NCBI GenBank assembly: GCA_958415665.1
Contig: CATYZK010000017.1
Coordinates: forward strand, 1 to 39,633
Source of the DNA: an uncultured Collinsella sp.
GTDB lineage: Bacteria > Actinomycetota > Coriobacteriia > Coriobacteriales > Coriobacteriaceae
Direction: 5' to 3'
Length of the DNA stretch: 39,633 bases
This document shows, in pieces, positions 1 through 8,102 of the stretch. Numbering within the stretch: the first letter of the stretch is position 1; the number at the start of each line of letters is the position of its first letter. A program made the translations under genes and the position numbers. The notes beneath the pieces are model-generated. The model made no database searches. It was given only the letters and a program-made list of their open reading frames with translations, and was not told the origin of the DNA.

Positions 1-1331
<1,331 letters not shown>

Positions 1332-1363
1332 ATACCCCTCTCCTCTCATATAGGTATACAGGC

Positions 1364-1379
1364 CCCGGCGATCGCCGGG
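1364..1379. promoter_or_regulatory. 16-bp perfect palindrome upstream of nifJ
   Basis: CCCGGCGATCGCCGGG is a perfect palindrome centred about 40 bp upstream of the nifJ ATG. On the minus strand a possible -10 (TATACC, within TGTATACCT) lies directly downstream of it, so a bound protein would overlap the promoter. It could be an operator or a short leader hairpin; the binding factor is unknown. Confidence 0.4.
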
Positions 1380-1729
1380 ATGTTGGCGTGATGGGATTTA
1401 CGCTGTTGCTTCCAATCATCTGGCAGGCAGGCTCAGCAGCAGGTACGTGGCGTGGAGAGAAGACATGCCGAGGCGAGGGGCAACTGATGCGCCCCACAGA
1501 CCCGACCGCCCGTCTTGCACATGACCGAGCGCCGCAAAGGCCGCATGCCGGATGCTCCCGGGCACGCCCCGGCGATGGGAAGCGCCCGCAACGGAAATCC
1601 GCATGCGGGTTTATTGTACCCCGCCTTCAAGTGTAATTTCGGCAAATATAGGCGGGCGGTAAAGGTTTACCTTGGGTGACTATCGAACGCTCAGTGCCGG
1701 CCAGAATATCCCCCGGGAACCATACGGCA
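1380..1729. other. Intergenic region without a recognised gene
   Basis: The stretch between the nifJ promoter region and the palindromic element at 1730 shows short open frames only on the plus and minus strands, with no convincing ribosome binding site or recognisable protein. I see no RNA gene. It probably holds the 5' end of nifJ regulation and the 3' flank of the FHA operon. Confidence 0.4.
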
Positions 1730-1793
1730 GTTGCGGTGAAATAGGGACTGTTTTTGCTGCTCAGAGCCTTAAACGTCCCTATTTCACCGCAAC
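1730..1793. repeat. Palindromic intergenic element, GGGAC core (type A)
   Basis: A perfect 19-bp inverted repeat: GTTGCGGTGAAATAGGGAC at 1730-1748 and its reverse complement at 1775-1793, with a 26-nt loop. It lies just beyond the stop of the FHA gene, so it may double as its transcription terminator. The GGGAC core recurs in palindromes at 22320, 25986, 34701, 37943 and 39556 with different flanking bases. It resembles REP elements spread by IS200-like transposases. Confidence 0.75.
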
Positions 1794-1807
1794 TTATTGA
1801 GGGTTGG

Positions 1808-2746
1808 CTAGAGAGCGCCGAAGAGGATGGCGTAGGTGGTGGAGCCGCCGAGCTTGAGCTCGTCGCCGGGATTGAGCTGGGCGGAGCGGCCGGGCTCGAC
1901 CTGGATGCAGACGCTCGTGACCCCGTTTACCACCACGGTCCCGTTGGTAGACGACAGGTCCTCGACGTGCCAGGTATTTTGAGCATCGCACCAGATATGG
2001 GCATGGCGAGCCGAGACGTCATCACCGACGTCGGTGATATCGCCCTCCCCCGTTGCCAGCGCGCCGATCTCGACGCCTTCCTCACTCGGCTGAATCCAGC
2101 GCGGGGCACTCACGACAAAGCCGTTTTGCACACGCAGCAGGCCCAACGGATGCGCCGGCGCGGGCTCGCGTTCGCCCGCGGTCGTCGACATGCCAAGCGA
2201 ACGCGGCGTGGACGTGCCTCCGCCACAGGTCGCGTGCGCATAGTCGATGGCATAGGTCACCGAAGACCGGACATCTGCCGAGCAACCCACGGCGACAAAC
2301 AGCACCAGCACGGCTTCGGCGCGCTCGGCAGGCATAAGCTCTCCCGCCTGGGACAGACGATCGAGCGCGTTGCGATAGAGATTCGTATCCTGGTGACATT
2401 CCTCGAGCGCACGCACCATGGGCTCACCAGCAGAGCCGCACACCATATTGATCACAGCCGTGGAGTCCATGGGATTGCGCTGGCGCAGTGCCAGCTGTGA
2501 CATAATACGCGCAGCCGAGGTGCCGTAATCGGCAAAGAAACGCTGCTGAAGCGTACCGACCGGCGCGCGAACGATAAAGCGCGAGACCCAGGAGCGATCG
2601 GCGGCTCGGCTCTGCGGGCTGCGGCCGTCGGCAAGCGGACGGGACGAGAGCACCAAGCCGCACAGCTCGATATGGCTCAGGTGGGCTGCGCGTTTAAAGA
2701 TGTCAAACATGGCCCCGCATGGGGTGAGCTCAACTTGAGATGCCAT
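1808..2746 (-). CDS. FHA-domain protein, last gene of a kinase operon
   Basis: A 312-residue soluble protein. Residues 1-190 match no family I know. Residues about 201-310 are a forkhead-associated domain, which binds phosphothreonine peptides: the SARHAH motif (245-250) and VEDLSSTNGT (261-270) are intact, but the usual GR pair at the start of the fold reads GA (228-229), so the arginine that contacts phosphate in many FHA domains appears to be missing. The gene starts 3 bp after the stop of the kinase gene, and its GGAGG ribosome binding site lies over the last kinase codons, so the two are almost certainly co-transcribed and translationally coupled. It is likely a substrate or reader of that kinase; this is inference from context. 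Confidence 0.85.
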   Translation of the reverse strand: MASQVELTPCGAMFDIFKRAAHLSHIELCGLVLSSRPLADGRSPQSRAADRSWVSRFIVRAPVGTLQQRFFADYGTSAARIMSQLALRQRNPMDSTAVINMVCGSAGEPMVRALEECHQDTNLYRNALDRLSQAGELMPAERAEAVLVLFVAVGCSADVRSSVTYAIDYAHATCGGGTSTPRSLGMSTTAGEREPAPAHPLGLLRVQNGFVVSAPRWIQPSEEGVEIGALATGEGDITDVGDDVSARHAHIWCDAQNTWHVEDLSSTNGTVVVNGVTSVCIQVEPGRSAQLNPGDELKLGGSTTYAILFGAL

Positions 2747-2749
2747 GAC

Positions 2750-4594
2750 CTAGGCCTCCTTGGTCGTAGAAATAGAGTCGGACGATGCGTCGACGGGCCC
2801 GCCAAAGGCGCGAGCGGCTGCGGCTCCACCGGCAAGCGGTGTTGCCATCTGGCCTTTTGTGCGTCGCGGTGCCAAAGTGGGCAGCTCAAAGGCAAAACCA
2901 GTCGCCAGCAAAAACCACGTCAGCGCATAGGTTGCGATCAGGGCGGCAACGAGACCGCTCATCACGGCGCGCTGGGAAAACACGGTACACGCCGCCGCGA
3001 CCAGCACCGGAACTTCACAGGCAGAAAGCGTCAGCACGCCCTGCAGGAATCCCGAACGGCGATTGCGCGCGAGAGCTCCCGCGACAACACCCGCAACGCC
3101 CGGCAGCGCCAACGCCATTGCGGCAATGATACCCGGCAGCGGTCCGGACCACACGAGCGGCCCCAAACTCAGCGTCATGCGGGCACCCGACGCCAGCAGC
3201 GCGGCCGACACCACGACCGCTGTCCAAACCACGCCGCAGACGGCTGCCGCGCCAATCATCGCCGCACGGCGCACGGCACGGCCGGACGCATCCATGGGAC
3301 ACGGCGTGAGCGGCTCGCCGCGAAGCGAGCGACCGACATTTTGCGCATAGTGGTCACAAAACGCCGAGAGCGCCGCCTCGACCGCCGCCGGTTCGGGACG
3401 GTCCTGCTGATGGCTGGACAGACAGGCCATCACCACATCGAACAGCTGAGCGTCGACAAACGCCAACGCATCGCGCAGCTCCTCGGAATCCGGCTCGAGC
3501 CCCAGCTGTTGGGCCTGCTCGGCCGCGGCGAGCGCCACATCGGGCTCGCGACGAAGGAGCTGGGTCAAGCCGCATCCAGGCGCGTGGGCGCCGACGGGAT
3601 AATTGGGTGGAGCGTCCATCTTGAGGCGATAGGGGCTGGCGATGTCACGCGTCTTCTTGTGCGAACCCGAGGTACCCGAAGCACTCGGCGCCGCTTCGTA
3701 CGGCGCGACGCCGGCAATGAGCTCGTAGACCGTGCTCGCCGCCGCATACACGTCGATTGCCGGCGACATGCGCAAAATGCGCAGGTCAGCGATATCGTCG
3801 GTAAGCATCTCGGGCGGAGCGTAGGCAACCGTCGCGCGGCGCAACGTGGCATAGCGCTCGGTAAAGGACGCTTTGCCGCCGGCTCCCGCCACGGCCGATG
3901 CGGGCTCGAGCGCCAACGACGAGCCAAAGTCAATCAAACACAGGTCAAAGCTACCCTCGGCGAGCTGTTGGTCGAGCGGCAGGCGCGCCGTGCGCACCAT
4001 AATGTTAGCGGGTGAGATATCGCGATGGACAAAGCCCTCGCCCACCAGGTTCATACGGCACAGCAGATCAAACAGATCGCGGCCCAGGCGCGCCGCCACA
4101 AGCGGCGACAAACGCCCGACATCGTCTACGGCGAGTCGCGAGCGCAGACGAGCGAGCGTCTCGCCCTCGACCCATTCCATGACAATCGCAGGCACACCAT
4201 CGACCTCGCCCCATCCATAGAGACGGGGAAAGCCCTTAAGGCCCGAAAGGGCGCGGTGGCATTCGTATTCCTCGCGAAACGCCGCTTTGAACTTGGCAAC
4301 CAGCGCCTCGTGAGCAGCGTCGTCGTCAAACTCATCGCGCGTCGGCAAAATGAGCTGCTTGAGCGCCACGGCCTCGCCCTGGGCGTTGACGGCACGCGTC
4401 ACGCGGCCGATACCGCCACGGCGCATGGTAGTGTCGTCGGCAAAGAGCATCGAAAAGCGACGCACATAGGCAGACAGTTCGTACTGACCGAGCGCAATGG
4501 CCGGCTCAAATCCGTCGACACGCGCCAGACGCAGGCCGACCATGGGATCGCAGCCGAGCGATTGGGCTGCAGTGGGTGCAAGATCGGTCATCAT
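2750..4594 (-). CDS. Membrane Ser/Thr protein kinase with four C-terminal TM segments
   Basis: Eukaryotic-like Ser/Thr kinase of 614 residues. The glycine loop is GGIGRV (60-65), the ATP-binding lysine is K79 in VALKQ, the catalytic loop is HRDISPAN (190-197), the metal-binding motif is DFG (222-224) and the APE-like motif is APPE (259-262). The catalytic loop has ISPAN where most bacterial kinases have (L/I)KP, so the usual lysine is replaced. After a cytoplasmic linker come four predicted membrane helices (about 445-468, 486-509, 516-539, 545-568) and a short cytoplasmic tail, with no PASTA domain. Its ATG overlaps the stop of the upstream gene (ATGA) and the FHA gene follows at once. The sensor function is probably in the membrane domain or in the upstream extracytoplasmic partner. 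Confidence 0.9.
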   Translation of the reverse strand: MMTDLAPTAAQSLGCDPMVGLRLARVDGFEPAIALGQYELSAYVRRFSMLFADDTTMRRGGIGRVTRAVNAQGEAVALKQLILPTRDEFDDDAAHEALVAKFKAAFREEYECHRALSGLKGFPRLYGWGEVDGVPAIVMEWVEGETLARLRSRLAVDDVGRLSPLVAARLGRDLFDLLCRMNLVGEGFVHRDISPANIMVRTARLPLDQQLAEGSFDLCLIDFGSSLALEPASAVAGAGGKASFTERYATLRRATVAYAPPEMLTDDIADLRILRMSPAIDVYAAASTVYELIAGVAPYEAAPSASGTSGSHKKTRDIASPYRLKMDAPPNYPVGAHAPGCGLTQLLRREPDVALAAAEQAQQLGLEPDSEELRDALAFVDAQLFDVVMACLSSHQQDRPEPAAVEAALSAFCDHYAQNVGRSLRGEPLTPCPMDASGRAVRRAAMIGAAAVCGVVWTAVVVSAALLASGARMTLSLGPLVWSGPLPGIIAAMALALPGVAGVVAGALARNRRSGFLQGVLTLSACEVPVLVAAACTVFSQRAVMSGLVAALIATYALTWFLLATGFAFELPTLAPRRTKGQMATPLAGGAAAARAFGGPVDASSDSISTTKEA

Positions 4595-5496
4595 AGGGCA
4601 AGCGCCGCCACATTGTTGTTGAAGTTACTGAGTGCGACATCGTCATCGCCGTAATGCCCAACCCATTGGCACAGGTTGGTATAGCAACCCCACAGATTGG
4701 CGTACTGCTGATACCACTTTGACTTGGGCGAGAATGTCTGACGACCGAACTCGGCTCGAATGACAAACATCTCCCCGACCAGGCTGTCGCACGGCCTGGG
4801 ATCTCCCGTAGAGTTATAGGTCGAGACCACGTCATTGGCACGAGAAACATAGCCGTCGAGCATGTTGTACTTGGTCACAAGCCAACTGTGAATGCTCTCT
4901 TCCTCAGCAGCGGAAAGGCCACCGGAGTTTGCATCGTTGTCAGTGTTGCCGCCCGTCGAGCCGCCGTTTCCAGACCCTCCGGCAGAGGAACCCGACCCAG
5001 AGCTGCCGCCCGAACTCGACGAATCCGAGCCGGAGCCAGAAGTATCCGAGCTACCGGGCTTTCCGGACTGCTGGGCGTCCTGCTCCTTCTGCTGCTCGAC
5101 CTTATTCACCGTTGCCGCCACGCTATTGTTGGACAACCGATCGATGATCTTGGTGTTGGTGAGCACGATGGTTTTGCCATTGGCAAGCGTGACTTCGTTG
5201 TCCGGGACCTCGGCGCCGTCCGCGTCGTCAGTGCCAAACACAATATGCGCGACCACACTTGCCCAAGCATATCCAGTCGTGGTGCCCAGGTCACTTTTGA
5301 CCTCATGCCCTACGCGCGGTTCGCGTGCGGCATGTGCCTGTATCATGGACGGCACGGTCATGCCGTAGGCGGAAACACCGGCCACGACCAGCGCCAGCGA
5401 GCAAGACAGCAGCGCGTATGCTCGCGGCGCCAAGCCCAGTCGGCGTCGCATGCGCACCGCGGTGCCGCGCTTTGTCTGTGTGCCACCGGGCCGCAT
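4591..5496 (-). CDS. Membrane-anchored extracytoplasmic protein, first gene of the kinase-FHA operon
   Basis: The ATG at 5496 is preferred over an in-frame start at 5541 because GGAGGAGAGCGC directly precedes it. The 301-residue product has a basic N-terminus, one membrane helix (about 26-46), an extracytoplasmic region, a Ser/Gly-rich disordered linker (about 144-192) and a C-terminal domain (195-301) with three cysteines (236, 271, 276) and many aromatic residues. I do not recognise the C-terminal domain. The stop codon overlaps the kinase start by the ATGA arrangement, so the two are translationally coupled. It may be a sensor or ligand-binding subunit of the kinase, or its substrate; nothing in the sequence decides this. 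Confidence 0.8.
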   Translation of the reverse strand: MRPGGTQTKRGTAVRMRRRLGLAPRAYALLSCSLALVVAGVSAYGMTVPSMIQAHAAREPRVGHEVKSDLGTTTGYAWASVVAHIVFGTDDADGAEVPDNEVTLANGKTIVLTNTKIIDRLSNNSVAATVNKVEQQKEQDAQQSGKPGSSDTSGSGSDSSSSGGSSGSGSSAGGSGNGGSTGGNTDNDANSGGLSAAEEESIHSWLVTKYNMLDGYVSRANDVVSTYNSTGDPRPCDSLVGEMFVIRAEFGRQTFSPKSKWYQQYANLWGCYTNLCQWVGHYGDDDVALSNFNNNVAALAL

Positions 5497-5737
5497 GCGC
5501 TCTCCTCCAACAAAAACACGCCGCTCGGGGCGGCGCATCATTCAAATCCATGGTTGAGTGTATCAGCGAACCCAAAAGGTTGCGCAACGAATGGGCAAAT
5601 TTAGGACGCGAGCGGAAGCATCCATGCGATAAGCGGATGCGAAGCATCTTTGTTGCACAACAAACCCACGAACGAAAGCCCAATTATGAGCACCCCGTGC
5701 GACAGGCCGATGGGCCATGGCATGGCGCACCCGGCAG

Positions 5738-6334
5738 TTAGATCGCGCGACGGGCCTCAATGGCGCGTCCAAGCGTGAGCTCGTCGGCATACTCCAAGTC
5801 GCCGCCCACGGGAAGGCCGCTCGCCAGGCGCGACACCTCAACGCCCAGCGGTTTGATGGTGCGGGCCAGATAGCTCGCCGTGGTCTCGCCCTCGATGTTG
5901 GGGTTGGTGGCGATGATGACCTCGTGGATATCCTCGTGACCCAGGCGTGCCAGCAACTCGCGAATATGCAGCTGCTCGGGACCGATCTTGTCCATGGGGC
6001 TGATCACGCCACCCAGCACATGGTACAGGCCGTGGTAGCTGCCCGTGCGCTCGATCGCCTGGACATCGCGCGGCTCGCCCACCACGCATATGCGGGTGGT
6101 GTCGCGCATCGAGTCCTGGCAGATGGAGCACTCGTCGGCCGTGGCGTAGTTAAAGCAGCGGCTGCAAAAGTGGACCTCCTGTTTGACCTCCAGAATGGCC
6201 TCGGCCAGACGACGGGCCTCCTCGGCATCGGCCTCGAGCAGGTAATAGGCAATGCGCTGGGCCGACTTGGGACCAATGCCCGGCAGGCGGCCCAGCTCAT
6301 CGAGCAATTTTTGCAGGCTGTGATTCGCACTCAT
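5738..6334 (-). CDS. recR: Recombination mediator RecR
   Basis: A 198-residue RecR, part of the RecFOR pathway that loads RecA on gapped DNA. It has the N-terminal helix-hairpin-helix (LGRLPGIGPKSAQRIA, 14-29), a four-cysteine zinc site (C57, C60, C69, C72) and a Toprim domain beginning ICVVGEPRD (82-90), and ends with the usual ASGLPVGGDLEYADELTLGRA. The ATG at 6334 is chosen because it gives the family's standard N-terminus; an in-frame start at 6424 would read back through ybaB. It follows ybaB by 13 bp, the usual ybaB-recR pairing. The 241 bp downstream, before the operon at 5496, contain no gene I can support. Confidence 0.96.
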   Translation of the reverse strand: MSANHSLQKLLDELGRLPGIGPKSAQRIAYYLLEADAEEARRLAEAILEVKQEVHFCSRCFNYATADECSICQDSMRDTTRICVVGEPRDVQAIERTGSYHGLYHVLGGVISPMDKIGPEQLHIRELLARLGHEDIHEVIIATNPNIEGETTASYLARTIKPLGVEVSRLASGLPVGGDLEYADELTLGRAIEARRAI

Positions 6335-6347
6335 ATATATGCGCGTC

Positions 6348-6668
6348 TTAGAACGGCATGCCCGGGATGTTGAGGCCGCCGGTGATGGCGCCCATCTGCT
6401 TGTTGGCGAGCTCGTTGACGCCACGGACGGCCTCGTTGACGGCGGCCATGATCATGTCCTGCAGCATATCGACGTCCTCGGGATCGAGCGCATCGGGGTC
6501 GATGGTGAGGTTGACGAGCTCCATCTCGCCGTTGACGGTCACCTTGACCATGCCGCCGCCGGCAGAGGCGTCGACGGTCTGGGACTTGAGGTTCTCCTGC
6601 GCGGCGGCAAGCTGCTCCTGCATCTTGCGGGCCTGCTTCATCATCTGCTGCATGTTCATACCGGCCAT
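6348..6668 (-). CDS. ybaB: YbaB/EbfC family nucleoid-associated protein
   Basis: A 106-residue small DNA-binding protein of the YbaB/EbfC family, normally encoded between dnaX and recR. The N-terminus MAGMNMQQMMKQARKMQEQL, the VTVNGEMELVNLTIDPDALD centre and the Met/Gly-rich C-terminus (GLNIPGMPF) are typical. An AAAGGAG ribosome binding site precedes the ATG at 6668. A possible extended -10 (TGGTACGAT on the minus strand, hexamer at 6744-6749) suggests its own promoter, which fits its separation from dnaX here. Family members bind DNA as dimers and help organise the nucleoid; a link with RecR in DNA repair is inferred from gene order. Confidence 0.95.
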   Translation of the reverse strand: MAGMNMQQMMKQARKMQEQLAAAQENLKSQTVDASAGGGMVKVTVNGEMELVNLTIDPDALDPEDVDMLQDMIMAAVNEAVRGVNELANKQMGAITGGLNIPGMPF

Positions 6669-6830
6669 GATGGCTCCTTTACGTGCGGCCGCGCGACGAG
6701 CTGCGAGGGCAGCCGGGGCACGGCGGGACTTTCAAACTCAAAAATCGTACCACGGCGCGGGGCAAGCGAGCGGGGTGGTCATGCTACCTCAGTCGATATA
6801 CATGTCCTGAAGTGCAAACCACGCCCCAAG

Positions 6831-6875
6831 ATTATGCGAGGTCGAATTATGCAAGGTCGAATAATTCAAGGTTGC
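6831..6875. repeat. Three 15-bp tandem repeats (iteron-like)
   Basis: ATTATGCGAGGTCGA (6831-6845) and ATTATGCAAGGTCGA (6846-6860) are followed by a degenerate third copy, ATAATTCAAGGTTGC (6861-6875). TTATGCAA in copy two and TTGCATAA across the end of copy three also form an inverted pair. The array sits in the AT-richer gap between ybaB and the gene at 7023. It may be a protein-binding array or a leftover of the insertion between dnaX and ybaB. Confidence 0.55.
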
Positions 6876-6982
6876 ATAATATCGCATGCTCAATCTAGTA
6901 GAGCCGAATCCAGCATTTCATGTGTGCCGCTAAGCAGCTAAATGCCGAACCGCTGCTCGAGGCGGCGCACATGGCGGCAGGA

Positions 6983-6988
6983 TATAAT
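6983..6988 (+). promoter_or_regulatory. Possible -10 box for the gene at 7023
   Basis: A consensus TATAAT lies 34 bp upstream of the GTG start of the hypothetical gene at 7023. No convincing -35 is visible at normal spacing, so this rests on the -10 match in a GC-rich background. Confidence 0.35.
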
Positions 6989-7022
6989 TTGGTTGCCATA
7001 AATAGCAATTTGGAGGTACCCC

Positions 7023-7532
7023 GTGAATGCCCCCGACGCGCTCCAAAACATCCGCTCAAAACACCCCGCTCTATATTTGGTTATCTATCTCTTTGCCGCC
7101 TGGGCATTGCTGGTTATCGTCACCCACGCTATAGCCTTTGGAGCAGAACTGCTGATAACCAGCTCGGACCAGCCCACCGTCAAATGGGAAGCGACCGATG
7201 AGTGCACCGATGGAACCCGAACCATTTACTACAACAGCCCGTCCCTCTACCAAGAGTTCAAGGTCAAGATAAAGGACTCCAAGATTGTCGGTGCCGAACC
7301 AGGCGCTTTCTTGACAATCGGAGCAACCCTCGACGCCGAGCAAGTCGAGTACACGGACAGCCGCGCGACGTATCGTGTCGACCTCAGCACCCTAGGCCGA
7401 CCGTCACGCATCTGCCTGCTCGAATGCGATATACGCGGCACCACACTACACATGTCCGAAATACAGATGCGCCCGGACAAAACCCCTGAAGAGCTGGGGA
7501 TCCTAAGCCCGGCGAGCGACTCTCAACAGTAG
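7023..7532 (+). CDS. Hypothetical single-TM extracytoplasmic protein
   Basis: A 169-residue protein starting at GTG with a GGAGG ribosome binding site 6 nt upstream. It has a short cytoplasmic N-terminus, one membrane helix (about 17-40) and a predicted extracytoplasmic domain of about 125 residues rich in beta-prone segments (FKVKIKDSKIVG, FLTIGATLD). I recognise no family. It points against dnaX, ybaB and recR and sits with the DUF4160 pair in the segment that interrupts that cluster, so it may be accessory. Its 3' end overlaps the 3' end of the opposed DUF4160 gene by 10 bp, a tail-to-tail arrangement. Confidence 0.75.
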   Translation: MNAPDALQNIRSKHPALYLVIYLFAAWALLVIVTHAIAFGAELLITSSDQPTVKWEATDECTDGTRTIYYNSPSLYQEFKVKIKDSKIVGAEPGAFLTIGATLDAEQVEYTDSRATYRVDLSTLGRPSRICLLECDIRGTTLHMSEIQMRPDKTPEELGILSPASDSQQ

Positions 7533-7795
7533 AACGATAGCCCGCCAGTTGTTTCTTTCCAACGTTTGCAAATCAGCGCATGGTTAGATGAAACAAACTG
7601 CATGATATCGCGTAAATCCCGAGCAGGAATATCGCCCTTGTTATGGACCAGCTTGCATCCGCCGGAGCGGGTAAGCCATATCTTGGTTGCCTCGGCAGTG
7701 GGGCGCTTGACCGCAACGTGAACATGGACAGGTTCGCCGTTCTCCCCCGTCCAGAAGAAGATGATGTACGGACCGAGTCGAAACAGGCTAGGCAT
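7523..7795 (-). CDS. DUF4160-family protein
   Basis: A 90-residue protein beginning MPSLFRLGPYIIFFWTGENG, then EPVHVHVAVK. This pattern (a short hydrophobic N-terminus, then a P-H-x-H motif, here H24 and H26) is characteristic of the DUF4160 family. The start at 7795 gives the canonical N-terminus; longer in-frame starts only add unrelated sequence. It overlaps the stop of the upstream small gene by 8 bp and is translationally coupled to it. DUF4160 genes are commonly paired with a second small gene and have been discussed as possible toxin-antitoxin components, but no activity is evident from the sequence. Confidence 0.8.
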   Translation of the reverse strand: MPSLFRLGPYIIFFWTGENGEPVHVHVAVKRPTAEATKIWLTRSGGCKLVHNKGDIPARDLRDIMQFVSSNHALICKRWKETTGGLSFYC

Positions 7796-8048
7796 AGACT
7801 CGTCCGCCTTCGTAGGCAAAACGCAGGATGAGCGGGGCATTGTTACGCACGAAATCATCGAGTTCTTTGAGGTCCGCTTCGCTAAAGCCCTCGTGTGACA
7901 CCCAATTGAATGCCGGCAAGATACACTCCGCCGTGTCAAAACCCCAATCGCGCGGGCGCTCCACAACAACCTTCACCGTGTTGTCCTCCCGGACTTCGGA
8001 ATACGAAACCTGCGTATCGTCCTCAAGGCGGACATATTCCCACATCAT
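7788..8048 (-). CDS. Small acidic protein paired with DUF4160
   Basis: An 86-residue protein (MMWEYVRLEDDTQVSYSEVR...). It is rich in acidic and aromatic residues, has no TM segment, and ends FAYEGGRVYA. A GGAG ribosome binding site lies 8 nt before the ATG. The pairing with DUF4160 recalls DUF2442-DUF4160 gene pairs, but I cannot securely assign this protein to DUF2442. The 8-bp overlap with the next gene indicates a two-gene unit, which could be an antitoxin-toxin-like or regulator-effector pair. It lies 54 bp downstream of the dnaX stop on the same strand, so readthrough from dnaX is possible. Confidence 0.75.
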   Translation of the reverse strand: MMWEYVRLEDDTQVSYSEVREDNTVKVVVERPRDWGFDTAECILPAFNWVSHEGFSEADLKELDDFVRNNAPLILRFAYEGGRVYA

Positions 8049-8102
8049 AAGCTCGCTCCGTTCAAAGGGTTCTCTTCTTGAGCAGTATACCCGCCTGCGC
8101 AG

